29,594 nucleotides of DNA from Kocuria sp. p3-SID1428 (GTDB lineage: Bacteria > Actinomycetota > Actinomycetes > Actinomycetales > Micrococcaceae), in assembly GCF_025149945.1 (NCBI RefSeq), contig NZ_JALXVH010000033.1:1-29594 (forward strand), written 5' to 3'. Each line of letters begins with the position of its first letter. Position 1 is the first letter of the stretch. Of this stretch, positions 18,559 to 26,749 are shown piece by piece. The notes below the pieces were generated by a model, which was given only the letters and a program-made list of their open reading frames with translations, was not told the DNA's origin and did no database searches. The translations under genes and the position numbers were made by a program.

Positions 18559-20610
18559 TCAGAACGTGTACGTCGTCGCCTCGATGGTGCGCTGCTGCGC
18601 CGCGTCCTCCCTGTCCGCGCAGCTGCCCGCCAGGGCCCGCCACAGGCTGCGGGCCAGAGCGTCGCTGCTGCGGAACGGCTCGGAGTTCTGCCGCGGCCGG
18701 GCGAAGGCTCCCAGCGTCGGCACGGTCGTGAACACGCCGGCGGCGAACAGGTCCGGATGCGCCCGGCCGTGGCGGTCCACCACTCGGTACTGGGCATCCA
18801 CCTCCAGCTTGCCGGTGGTGACCATGGTCGACCCGTCGTCCGATGGGAAGGACTGCTCCTCCCCCAGCTCCCCGGCCAGCACGGAGCGCAGGACCGGATT
18901 GGCCGTGCCCGCCATCGACGGGCCGGGCAGGCGGGCCTCGACGAAGTGCGGGGCCTCGATCCACGGACCGCCCGCCCGGGAGCGGGCGGCGAACCCTCCG
19001 CCGGCCTCGTCGTGCTCGACGATCACGTCCGGACCCAGGAAGCGCACGAACCCCGCCTCGTGCAGGGCCAGCAGCTCCTGGAGACGGTGCGCCGGCGGAC
19101 CGGAGTCCACAAAGCTGAAGAACCCCGGCCACCAGCGGTTCATCATGCGCAGCCCGGCTTCGGTGAGCCGGTCCTCCGGCACCAGGTCCATCAGGGCCAC
19201 CCGCAGGTGCAGCAGTGCCAGGAACAGCGCCAGGGTCTGGCTGCGCTGCGGATCGCTGCGTTCGTCCATGTCCCGGCGGATGCTGCGCAGCACCGCCTCC
19301 TGCACCTGCTCGGCGTCCTCGAAGGTCAGCCCTTCCAGCGGCCGGTCGATCGCGTGCAGGTCCAGCAGATCGCGCGAGTCCCGGAACGTCTCGTGCAGCA
19401 GCCGCGACAGCTCGCTGGGCCCGGCCGCCGCGTACCGCCGGGCGAAGTCCTCCCAGCGCATGCCGTCGCGGACGCGCTCGGGGTGGCCCAGGACGATCTC
19501 GCGGTACCAGTGGTGCCCGGCCTCGCGGGTGATCAGGGGCCACAGGTGCTCGTCCCAGTCCAGCTGGGAGTTCTCGTCCAGCAGCCTCTCGATGGCGGCT
19601 GCGGTGACGAACTGCAGCCCGTCCGGGGCGAAGGGGGCGCGCAGCTGCGTGGAGATCTTGGAGTGGAAGGGCACGCCGCGGCGCGAGCCGACCCACAGCA
19701 GGGGCTCGCTGCCCGAGGGCTCGTAGACCAGCTCCTCGCCGGATTCGATCCTGGCGGGATCCGCGGAGCCGTCGCGCGTGCGGAAGCGCCCGCCGCGGCC
19801 CTCGTAGAGCAGCACCATCAGGTCGATGAAGCCCAGGCCCATGCCGGTGACGACCGCGCGCTGACCGGGCCCGAGCGCGCTCCAGTCGACGTCCTCGGTG
19901 TAGGAGGGCCGCGTGTAGCTGCCCTCCGACGCACTGGCGGCGGCGCCGCGGCGGCGCTGCCCGCGGGTGGCCAGGGCATCGGTGTGCCCGAGCAGCAGCA
20001 CGGCGGCATCGGCGTGCAGGACGGTCCCATCCTTCAGGCGCACGTCGTGGCCGCCGCGGGAGCACTCCGTGATCTCATCGGCCCACGTGGGGTGCACGAT
20101 CACGTCGTCGATGCCCGGCGAGGCGAGCGCGCGGTCCACCACGCGGCGCCACACCCACTGCAGGTAGCGCTGGTGGACGCGCCGGGTCGGGAAGTCCGCG
20201 CCGCGCAGCTGCCGGATGCGGCGCAGGTCGTCCTCGTCGTCGATCTCGGCGTCCTCGATCGAACCGTCGGCAACACCGGCCGCCCACTCCTCGAGCGAGG
20301 GGCCGTCCCAAGCCGCACCCTCGGCGACCACGGTCTCGTCGGTGAACATCGTCACGTCACGGGCCATCGAGTTGAGCTTGAGCAGCGGCGACTGGTCGTG
20401 GCGCCAGATCCGACCTGAGCCGGCCTCGAAGGGCTCGATCACGTGGACCCGCACGGGCCGGTCCACCATCCCGGACAGCTGCGCGGCATTGGCGGCCAGG
20501 CGCTCCAGCACGAGCGTGGCGCGCGGGCCGCCTCCGATCAGCACCAGCTCCCTGGTCCTGCGCGCGCCGCCCGGGCGGCGTCCGGCTGCCGAGCTCGTGT
20601 GCTGCGTCAT
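18559..20610 (-). CDS. FAD/NAD(P)-binding protein (NAD_binding_9-like), possible monooxygenase partner
   Basis: A 683-residue soluble protein. Residues 21-31 hold an N-terminal dinucleotide fold (ELVLIGGGPRA) and residues 251-265 a second glycine-rich motif (RAVVTGMGLGFIDLM). These features and the overall length match the FAD/NAD(P)-binding family that often sits beside luciferase-like monooxygenases and amino-acid ABC importers in actinobacteria. The exact reaction is unknown. It could oxidise or reduce the imported substrate, or hydroxylate an amine. The start is ATG at 20608-20610 with GGAGGA 6-8 nt upstream; open frame beyond it is not protein-like. It is transcribed divergently from the two monooxygenase genes, with 185 nt shared between them. 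It ends 96 nt before hisE. Confidence 0.85.
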   Translation of the reverse strand: MTQHTSSAAGRRPGGARRTRELVLIGGGPRATLVLERLAANAAQLSGMVDRPVRVHVIEPFEAGSGRIWRHDQSPLLKLNSMARDVTMFTDETVVAEGAAWDGPSLEEWAAGVADGSIEDAEIDDEDDLRRIRQLRGADFPTRRVHQRYLQWVWRRVVDRALASPGIDDVIVHPTWADEITECSRGGHDVRLKDGTVLHADAAVLLLGHTDALATRGQRRRGAAASASEGSYTRPSYTEDVDWSALGPGQRAVVTGMGLGFIDLMVLLYEGRGGRFRTRDGSADPARIESGEELVYEPSGSEPLLWVGSRRGVPFHSKISTQLRAPFAPDGLQFVTAAAIERLLDENSQLDWDEHLWPLITREAGHHWYREIVLGHPERVRDGMRWEDFARRYAAAGPSELSRLLHETFRDSRDLLDLHAIDRPLEGLTFEDAEQVQEAVLRSIRRDMDERSDPQRSQTLALFLALLHLRVALMDLVPEDRLTEAGLRMMNRWWPGFFSFVDSGPPAHRLQELLALHEAGFVRFLGPDVIVEHDEAGGGFAARSRAGGPWIEAPHFVEARLPGPSMAGTANPVLRSVLAGELGEEQSFPSDDGSTMVTTGKLEVDAQYRVVDRHGRAHPDLFAAGVFTTVPTLGAFARPRQNSEPFRSSDALARSLWRALAGSCADREDAAQQRTIEATTYTF

Positions 20611-20736
20611 CGTGTGTCCTCCGGGGCTGTCGTCCCCGCGGTCCGGGCCGCGCAGGCCGGTGCCGGCCTGCCGCGCTCGGCGCCGCGTCGTCGGAGCCTC
20701 GACGCTAGTCCAGCCGGGGCGCCGCGCGCCCGGCCG

Positions 20737-20799
20737 TATGACGAAATATGAGGTCGGAGGCGGGCGCTGGGACGGCTGGCGAGACAATGAGGAATATGA
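20737..20799. promoter_or_regulatory. Divergent control region with repeated TATGA
   Basis: Between the divergent FAD-protein and monooxygenase genes, TATGA occurs at 20737-20741 and 20747-20751, exactly 10 nt (one helical turn) apart. A third copy spans the monooxygenase start codon (20795-20799). This is an AT-rich island in a 70% GC background. Such phased direct repeats suit an activator or repressor, but no regulator gene is adjacent. The promoters themselves are not clear. Confidence 0.3.
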
Positions 20800-22211
20800 G
20801 CACTGACGAGAACCGCCCACGCCGCCGTGTCCATCTCGCGGCGCACTTCCCGGGCGTGAACAACGAGACCGTGTGGTCGGATCCCGTGCGCTCCGGGTCC
20901 AACATCGCCGTCGAGTCCTTCGTGCGCATGGCCCGCGACGCCGAGGAGGGCCTGATGGACTTCCTCTTCCTGGCGGAGGGTCTGCGCCTGCGCGAGCAGG
21001 GCGGACAGATCCACGACCTGGACGTCGTGGGCCGCCCCGACACGCTGACGATGCTCTCGGCCGTACTGGGGGCCACGGACCACATCGGCGTGGCCGGCAC
21101 CCTGACGGCCACCTACCACGAGCCGTACGAGCTGGCCCGGCAGCTGGCCACCATGGATCACCTCTCGGGCGGGCGCACGGCCTGGAACGTCGTGACCAGC
21201 CCGGACGCCTTCACCGGCGAGAACTTCCGCCGCGGCGGCTACCTCCCGTACGAGCAGCGCTACGAGCGCGCCGTCGACTTCATCCAGGCGGCCCGCACCA
21301 TGTGGGAGTCCTGGCCGCTCGATCCGGCGCAGGCGGGCCCGGACGCCGGGCGCTTCGTCCACCGCAGCGAGTTCTTCGATCTGGAGGGCCGCTTCGGGGT
21401 GCCGCGCAGCCCGCAGGTCCACCCCGTGGTGATGCAGGCCGGCGACTCCCCTTCCGGGCGCGACTTCGCGGCGGGCTCGGCCGATCTGATCTTCACCCGC
21501 CACTCCGGCCCGGAGAACGGGCGGGCCTTCCGCGACGACATCCGCTCCCGGCTCACCGCGATCGGCAGGGATCCCGACGAGATCCAGATCTATCCCGGCG
21601 TGTCCTTCGTGATCGGGGACACAGAGGAGGACGCGCAGGAGAAGAGCCTGGAGCTCTCCTGGGCGCAGCACTCCGGGGCCACTGCGCTGGCCACCGCCTC
21701 GCGGCTGTGGAACATGGATCTCTCCGAGCGCGATCCCGACGATCCGGTCCCGGACTTCGACCCGGTGGTCGACGGCCCCCAGCTCTCCCAGGGCCGGGTG
21801 AACCACTACCCCGACCCCGTGGGCACGGCCGAGTCCTGGCGCGAGCTCGGGCGGCGCAACGGCTGGTCGCTGCGCAAGGTCGTCTCCGTCGTGGATTCGC
21901 GGCATCACTTCGTGGGCACGCCCCGCTCGATCGCCGAGGCCATGAGCCGGGAGGTCGATCAGGGCGCGGCCGACGGCTTCATCCTGGTGCCGGCCTACGT
22001 CCCGGGCGGCTTCCGGGAGGTCGTGGACCGGGTGGTGCCCGAGCTGCAGGAGATGGGCGTCTACCCCGATCACCACGAGCCCGCGACGCTGCGCCAGAGG
22101 CTCGGGCTGCCCGAGCACCGCCCCGCCGAGCAGTGGGCAGCGCTGCGGGACGGGCAGGCGGCCGCCGCATCCGATGCCGCAGCAGCGGCCCAGCAGAGCC
22201 AGGAGGCCTGA
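20796..22211 (+). CDS. FMN-dependent monooxygenase, NtaA/SnaA/DszA family
   Basis: Bacterial luciferase-like flavin monooxygenase of 471 residues, the usual size for this family, which attacks C-N or C-S bonds with FMNH2 and O2. Visible family features are HLAAHFPGVN near the N-terminus, FLAEGLRL, the GRPDTLTMLSAVLG region, TLTATYHEPYELARQLATMDHLSGGRTAWNVVTS, and VMQAGDSPSGRDFAA for the FMN phosphate region. No signal peptide is present, so it is cytosolic. FMNH2 must come from a reductase; none of the classical NtaB type is in the window. The chosen ATG is close to a GAGG site (short spacing). The next gene starts 4 nt after the stop, and its ribosome binding site lies inside this gene's end. 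The substrate is unknown. Confidence 0.9.
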   Translation: MSTDENRPRRRVHLAAHFPGVNNETVWSDPVRSGSNIAVESFVRMARDAEEGLMDFLFLAEGLRLREQGGQIHDLDVVGRPDTLTMLSAVLGATDHIGVAGTLTATYHEPYELARQLATMDHLSGGRTAWNVVTSPDAFTGENFRRGGYLPYEQRYERAVDFIQAARTMWESWPLDPAQAGPDAGRFVHRSEFFDLEGRFGVPRSPQVHPVVMQAGDSPSGRDFAAGSADLIFTRHSGPENGRAFRDDIRSRLTAIGRDPDEIQIYPGVSFVIGDTEEDAQEKSLELSWAQHSGATALATASRLWNMDLSERDPDDPVPDFDPVVDGPQLSQGRVNHYPDPVGTAESWRELGRRNGWSLRKVVSVVDSRHHFVGTPRSIAEAMSREVDQGAADGFILVPAYVPGGFREVVDRVVPELQEMGVYPDHHEPATLRQRLGLPEHRPAEQWAALRDGQAAAASDAAAAAQQSQEA

Positions 22212-22215
22212 ACCC

Positions 22216-23271
22216 ATGACCGAGACGATCCTCTCCGTCGGGCTGGGAACGCTGCCCGACCTCGACGGCCCTCACGACGATCCCGCCGCCCTGCTCACCG
22301 GCCGGCTGCATCTGCGCGCCGCCCAGGACCTCGAGGCGCTGGGCGTCACGCAGCTGATGCTCGACGACGTCCTCGACGCCGGCGACGGCACCGACTCCGC
22401 CGCGATCCGGCTCTCGGCCCTGGAGCTCGCCGCTTGGCTCGCACCGGCCACGCAGCGGATCGGCCTGGTGCCCACGCTGACCACCACGCACACCGAGCCC
22501 TTCCTGCTGGGGACCATGACCGCGACGCTGGACTACGCGAGCCGCGGTCGCGCCGGCGTGCAGCTGGCGCCGTCCCTGCGCGCCTCCGAGGCCGCCGTCG
22601 TGGGGCGCCGACCGCTCGCCGAGCCGGCAGAGGCCTGGCGCGAGACCGGCGAGGTCGCGGATCTGCTGCGCCGCCTGTGGGACTCGTGGCAGGACGACGC
22701 GATCATCGCGGACACCTCCACCGACCGCTTCATCGATCGCGAGCGGCTGCACTACACGGACTTCGAGGGCACGGACTCCGTCGGGCAGCCCTTCACCGTC
22801 AAGGGCCCCTCGATCGTGCCGCGTCCGCCGCAGGGCCATCCGGTGATCGTCGTGCGACTCGAGGACGGGCACGGCCTGCGCGGTCCCCTCCCGGGCACCG
22901 CCTCCGACGTGGCCGTCGCGGCCGCCCAGGCGGATGCCGTGATCGTGCCGGCGGCGATCAGCGACGACGAGCTCGCCGTGCTGCGCCGCGGGGCCCCGCA
23001 TGCGCGCCTTCTGGCAGCACTTCCCCGCGAGGATCCCGCCGCGGCGATCGACGCACTCGTCGAGCGCCTCGCCGCGGCGGGGTCCGACGGTCGGGGCCTC
23101 GTCTTCGCCGGCGTGCACCTCGACGCGCGGCCGCACGATGCCGCCGAGCTCGCCGACCGGGCGATCTCGGCCCTGTCCCAGGCGGGGCTGAAGCCGGTGG
23201 CCAGCCAGACCGGATCGCTGCGGCAGCGCTGGGGACTGCCGACGGCCGACAACCAGTACGAGGGCGCCTGA
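22216..23271 (+). CDS. Second luciferase-like (LLM class) flavin oxidoreductase
   Basis: A divergent 351-residue member of the luciferase-like monooxygenase superfamily. LAPATQRIGLVPTLTTTHTEPFLLGTM and the DYASRGRAGVQLAPS stretch correspond to the conserved beta-4/beta-5 region of the barrel. The C-terminal half is more diverged than in the first monooxygenase. The start ATG at 22216 is preceded by AGGAGG (22201-22206), and the two genes are 4 nt apart, so they form one operon. The pair may act in sequence on one substrate, or one may serve as partner of the other. It converges on the ABC binding-protein gene with only 6 nt between the stop codons. Confidence 0.85.
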   Translation: MTETILSVGLGTLPDLDGPHDDPAALLTGRLHLRAAQDLEALGVTQLMLDDVLDAGDGTDSAAIRLSALELAAWLAPATQRIGLVPTLTTTHTEPFLLGTMTATLDYASRGRAGVQLAPSLRASEAAVVGRRPLAEPAEAWRETGEVADLLRRLWDSWQDDAIIADTSTDRFIDRERLHYTDFEGTDSVGQPFTVKGPSIVPRPPQGHPVIVVRLEDGHGLRGPLPGTASDVAVAAAQADAVIVPAAISDDELAVLRRGAPHARLLAALPREDPAAAIDALVERLAAAGSDGRGLVFAGVHLDARPHDAAELADRAISALSQAGLKPVASQTGSLRQRWGLPTADNQYEGA

Positions 23272-23277
23272 GGCGGC

Positions 23278-24258
23278 TCAGCTCGCGGACAGTGCGTCGC
23301 GCATCTGCTGCGCGTCCGTGACGGTCCGGGAGTCGTCGAGCCCCTCGTCCTGCAGCCCCCAGCGCTCCAGCGCCGCCTCGTAGCTGCCGTCTCCCATCGC
23401 CGAGTCCAGCGCGGCCTCCAGCGCCGGGGCCAGCCCGCTGTCCTTCGCGGTGGGCGCGGCCACGAGCGTGTTGTTCGGCCATCCCGCGCTGATCCGCCCC
23501 ACGACCTCCGTCTCGGATCCGGAGTCCTCCCGGAACGAGCCGCCGGGATACGGCCCCAGGTGCAGATCCGTCCTGCCGGAGACCAGCGACAGGATGGCGT
23601 CGGCGTCGTTGAGGTAGTACGACAGCTCGGCCGGCTCCAGACCCCGTTCCTCGAGCTCGCGGTTCCACTCGAGCAGGATGGCGTCCTGGTTGGTGCCCGG
23701 CGAGACGGAGACCTTCAGCCCGGAGATGTCCTCCGGGCCCTCGACGTGGAACTCGCTGCCCTGCCTGGCCTCGAAGCCCATGTACGCGGTGCGGTACGTG
23801 GCGAAATCGTAGAGCTCGAGCCGCGGCTCGGTCAGGCCCACGTTGATCATCACGGTCTCGATCTGACCGGTCTCCAGGCGCAGCGGCCAGTTCTCCCAGG
23901 TGGTGGCCTCGACCTCGAGCTCCAGGCCGAGCTTGTCCGCCATGAGCTGGGCGAGGTCGACCTCGGAGCCCACGACCGTGGACTGGTCCGTGGCCGCGAA
24001 GCCCAGCGGCACCGCCGCCGGGGTGGCCGCCACCGTGAGCTTGCCGTCCGCGGCCACCGACTCCGGCACGAGCGCTGCCGCCTTCGGATCGATGTCTGTG
24101 CGCACCCGATCGTCCTGCTCCGGCGAGAAGTCGAAGCGCTGGGCGGCCTCCACGCCGCCGCCGGCCGCTGCGGTGCCGATATCCACGGGATCGGCCGTGC
24201 ACCCCGGCAGGACGCCCAGGCCGAGCACCGCGGCACCGGCGATCAGTCCGCGCGCCAT
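23278..24258 (-). CDS. ABC transporter substrate-binding lipoprotein, polar amino acid type
   Basis: Secreted, membrane-anchored binding protein of 326 residues. It has a short positive N-terminus, a hydrophobic segment and a lipobox LPGC with Cys20 as the lipidation site. The family 3 (amino-acid) binding-protein fold is shown by FAATDQSTVVGSEVDLAQLMADKLGLELE, the GLTEPRLELYDFATYR region whose Arg normally holds the ligand carboxylate, and GLKVSVSPGTNQD. Residues about 21-75 form an extra N-terminal stretch before the fold. I prefer ATG at 24256-24258, with a strong GGAGGGAGG site. A GTG at 24286-24288, overlapping the ATPase stop as GTGA, is the alternative and adds 10 residues. It is the last gene of the permease-ATPase-binding protein operon. 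Confidence 0.9.
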   Translation of the reverse strand: MARGLIAGAAVLGLGVLPGCTADPVDIGTAAAGGGVEAAQRFDFSPEQDDRVRTDIDPKAAALVPESVAADGKLTVAATPAAVPLGFAATDQSTVVGSEVDLAQLMADKLGLELEVEATTWENWPLRLETGQIETVMINVGLTEPRLELYDFATYRTAYMGFEARQGSEFHVEGPEDISGLKVSVSPGTNQDAILLEWNRELEERGLEPAELSYYLNDADAILSLVSGRTDLHLGPYPGGSFREDSGSETEVVGRISAGWPNNTLVAAPTAKDSGLAPALEAALDSAMGDGSYEAALERWGLQDEGLDDSRTVTDAQQMRDALSAS

Positions 24259-24284
24259 CCGCCCCGACCTCCCTCCGACCGGGC

Positions 24285-25109
24285 TCACAGCACGTACTCC
24301 GGGTCGAGGTGCCGGCCCAGGAACTCCCGGGTCCGGGCATGCTGCGGGGCGGAGAACAGCTTCTGCGGCGGGCCCTGCTCCACGATCTCCCCGTCGGCCA
24401 TGAACACCAGGTGATCGGCCACATCCCTGGCGAAGGACATCTCGTGGGTCACCACGATCAGGGTCACGCCCTCATCGGCCAGGCCCCGGATGACCTCGAG
24501 GACCTCCTCGACGAGCTCGGGGTCCAGGGCGGAGGTCGGCTCGTCGAAGAGCAGCACCTTGGGGTGCAGCGCCATGGCTCGGGCGATCGCCACCCGCTGC
24601 TGCTGCCCGCCCGAGAGCTGGCGGGGATAGGCACCGCCCCGGTCCCCCAGCCCCACGCGATCGAGCAGGGCCTGGGCGGTGCGCCGCGCCTCCGCGCGGG
24701 GGCGCCCCTGAGCGTGCACAGGAGCCTCGATGATGTTCTGCTCCACCGTCATATGCGGGAACAGGTTGAACTGCTGAAAGACCATTCCCACCTGAGCGCG
24801 GCGGCGCAGGACCTCGCGCTCGGGCAGCTCGCGCAGGGCCTGGCCCTCGGGCTGGTAGCCGATCATCTCGCCGTCGATCGTGACCCGGCCGGCGTCCTGA
24901 GCCTCCAGGTGATTGATCGTGCGCAGCAGCGTGGACTTCCCGGACCCCGACGGGCCCATCAGGACCACGACCTGCCCGGGCTCGACGCTCAGGGAGACTC
25001 CGTGGAGGATCTCCCGGCCCGCGAACGACTTGCGCACGCCCTCCAGCGCGACCCGTCCTCGCGTGGGCACCCGGTCCCTGATCGAGCGGTTCGTCTCCTG
25101 CGCGCTCAC
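24285..25109 (-). CDS. Amino acid ABC transporter ATP-binding protein
   Basis: Cytosolic ATPase of the importer, 274 residues. Motifs are complete: Walker [10 protein letters not shown] (52-60), Q-loop Gln112, signature LSGGQQQ (165-171), Walker B LLFDEP (186-191), and the H-loop His in VVTHEM. The [16 protein letters not shown] sequence is typical of the GlnQ/HisP polar amino acid group. The GTG start overlaps the permease stop as GTGA, with GGGAG upstream. Confidence 0.95.
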   Translation of the reverse strand: MSAQETNRSIRDRVPTRGRVALEGVRKSFAGREILHGVSLSVEPGQVVVLMGPSGSGKSTLLRTINHLEAQDAGRVTIDGEMIGYQPEGQALRELPEREVLRRRAQVGMVFQQFNLFPHMTVEQNIIEAPVHAQGRPRAEARRTAQALLDRVGLGDRGGAYPRQLSGGQQQRVAIARAMALHPKVLLFDEPTSALDPELVEEVLEVIRGLADEGVTLIVVTHEMSFARDVADHLVFMADGEIVEQGPPQKLFSAPQHARTREFLGRHLDPEYVL

Positions 25110-26077
25110 AGCGAGCTCCCTTCCGTGTGCAGCCGGGTCCTCTTCCGCTCGCGGGCGTCGGCCCGCTCACTCGCCAGCCGTGCGCGCACCCGCTGCCAGG
25201 GGGTGGGCGGCAAGGTGCGCACCGCACCGCGCGCGACCCGGCGCTCGACGTAGTACTGGACGATGTTCAGCGCAGTGGTGATCACGATGTACCAGATGGT
25301 GGCGACCATGAGCATCGGGATGACCTCATTGGTGCGCGAGTAGATGATCTGCGCCGTGTAGAACAGATCCCCCAGCGCCAGGACGTAGACGATCGAGGTG
25401 CCCTTGACCAGGCTGATGATCTCGTTGAAGGCCGGGGGCAGGATCGCGCGCAGGGCCTGCGGCAACACGATCCCCACGGATCGCCGCCATGCCGGAAGCC
25501 CGAGCGCCTTGGCCGCCTCGAGCTGTCCCGCATCCACCGAGAGGATGCCGCCGCGGATGATCTCGGCGGCGTAGGCGGCCTGATGCAGGCTCAGCCCCAG
25601 GGCGGCGGCGGCGAACTTCCCGACGAGCTCCGTGGTGCTCGCCTCGAGGAGGACCACGTCGGTGAAGGGGATGCCCAAGACGAGCGTCTCATAGAGATAG
25701 CCGATGTTGTACCAGAGCAGCAGCTGCACGAGCAGCGGCACGGAGCGGAAGATCCAGATGTAGGTCCAGGCCAGTCCCGCGAGCACCGGCGAGCTCGACA
25801 TCCGCAGCAGCGCCAGCGCGAAGCCGAGCACGAACCCGGCGACGCCGGCGATGGCCGTCAGTGACAGCGTCAGCCCCAGGCCTCGCATGATCGACTCGGC
25901 GGTGAACCACTGCGCCACGACTCCCCACTGCCAGCGGGGGTTGGTGATCAGGGCCCAGACGATGACCAGGATGACGATGACGCCGAGCATCGAGGCGAGG
26001 CTGCGCCAGGGGTGGCGAGCCGGCAGCACCCGCACGGGGCTGTCCGGCTCGGGGGTGGAGGGCGAACGGCTGTCCAT
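25106..26077 (-). CDS. Amino acid ABC transporter permease, HisM/GlnP type
   Basis: Membrane permease of 323 residues with about five to six membrane segments after a polar N-terminus. The EAA loop is visible as EAAKALGLPAWRRSVGIVLPQAL, the coupling helix that docks on the ATPase. WTYIWIFRSVPLLVQLLLWY is typical of the HisM/GlnP family. Only one permease gene is present, so it probably forms a homodimer. The C-terminal tail is Arg-rich. The start is ATG at 26075-26077 with GGAG upstream. It is first in the operon behind a strong promoter. Confidence 0.94.
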   Translation of the reverse strand: MDSRSPSTPEPDSPVRVLPARHPWRSLASMLGVIVILVIVWALITNPRWQWGVVAQWFTAESIMRGLGLTLSLTAIAGVAGFVLGFALALLRMSSSPVLAGLAWTYIWIFRSVPLLVQLLLWYNIGYLYETLVLGIPFTDVVLLEASTTELVGKFAAAALGLSLHQAAYAAEIIRGGILSVDAGQLEAAKALGLPAWRRSVGIVLPQALRAILPPAFNEIISLVKGTSIVYVLALGDLFYTAQIIYSRTNEVIPMLMVATIWYIVITTALNIVQYYVERRVARGAVRTLPPTPWQRVRARLASERADARERKRTRLHTEGSSL

Positions 26078-26142
26078 GGGCTCCGGCCTTCGAGGGGGCG
26101 TCGGCGAGTCGAGGATTCGAGCGATCGCCGCGGACCCGGCAC

Positions 26143-26171
26143 AGCCTAGGAACGGGCTGCAGACCTTCCAA
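26143..26171 (-). promoter_or_regulatory. Promoter of the ABC importer operon
   Basis: On the minus strand, TTGGAA (26166-26171) and TAGGCT (26143-26148) are separated by exactly 17 nt. This is a good match to a housekeeping sigma promoter and by far the clearest in this window. The untranslated leader would be about 60 nt. Confidence 0.7.
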
Positions 26172-26178
26172 TTCTGCC

Positions 26179-26191
26179 GTCACGCAGTGAC
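26179..26191. promoter_or_regulatory. Palindromic candidate operator GTCAC-GCA-GTGAC
   Basis: A perfect inverted repeat with 5-bp arms and a 3-nt centre lies 7 nt upstream of the -35 hexamer. The position suits an activator, or a repressor of the importer operon. The regulator is not encoded in the window. Confidence 0.45.
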
Positions 26192-26284
26192 ATGCGGCGA
26201 TGCCCCACTGGACGATGGCCCAGCATCAAGTCCGTCCCAGGCAGGTGGGCGCTCGGCCGCCTCAGCAGCCTGCACCCGGACATG

Positions 26285-26323
26285 CGAAAGGCGCCGCCGC
26301 TCCTTTCAGGGAACGGCGGGGCC
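26285..26323 (-). terminator. Rho-independent terminator of the ctaCDF operon
   Basis: A 14-bp stem (26290-26303 pairing with 26310-26323, with one mismatch and one wobble) and 6-nt loop are followed on the minus strand by CTTTCG. It starts 21 nt past the ctaF stop and lies upstream of the importer promoter, so it separates the two units. Confidence 0.7.
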
Positions 26324-26344
26324 CTCGACCGACGGAGCCGGAGA

Positions 26345-26749
26345 TCAGTGGGCGTGCTCTCCGCGGCTGTGCTCGAAGACCATTCCGAACACGCCGAGCA
26401 TGGCGATCGGGAACGCGAGGCCCACGATCCACCAGTCGATGGCCAGGCCGAGCACGAAGATCATGGCACCGGCGCCGAACAGCAGCGGCGTCCAGGACCA
26501 CGGGGAGAAGTGCCCGTAGTCGCCGGCGCTGTCCGAGATCTCGCCCTCGAGGTCATCCTCAGGGAGCATCGCCTTGGCGCTACGCAGCGTCAGCTGGAAG
26601 TAGACCGCGAGGAAGGCGGACATCACGCCGACGGCCAGCAGGGCCGGGAAGCCGGCCAGCTCGTGGAAGTCGGTCACGAACCCGTAGATGAAGCCCACGA
26701 CGATGCAGAACGCCGTCAGCAGCCACATGACCTGGATCGTTGCCTTCAT
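26345..26749 (-). CDS. ctaF: Cytochrome c oxidase subunit IV (actinobacterial CtaF)
   Basis: Small membrane subunit of aa3 oxidase, 134 residues with four hydrophobic segments (about 5-25, 34-54, 86-104, 106-125) and a polar loop between helices 2 and 3. [17 protein letters not shown] sequence before helix 3 ([11 protein letters not shown]) is the hallmark of the actinobacterial subunit. Its ATG overlaps the ctaD stop as ATGA with GGAGG upstream. It is the last gene of the operon, followed by a strong terminator. Confidence 0.93.
   Translation of the reverse strand: MKATIQVMWLLTAFCIVVGFIYGFVTDFHELAGFPALLAVGVMSAFLAVYFQLTLRSAKAMLPEDDLEGEISDSAGDYGHFSPWSWTPLLFGAGAMIFVLGLAIDWWIVGLAFPIAMLGVFGMVFEHSRGEHAH

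Noticed and set aside
18142..20418. 758-codon plus-strand open frame
   Set aside because: It is antisense to hisE and the FAD-binding protein, both with recognisable motifs; this one has none.
20607..22217. 536-codon minus-strand open frame opposite the first monooxygenase
   Set aside because: The plus-strand frame has clear luciferase-family motifs; this is its GC-biased shadow.
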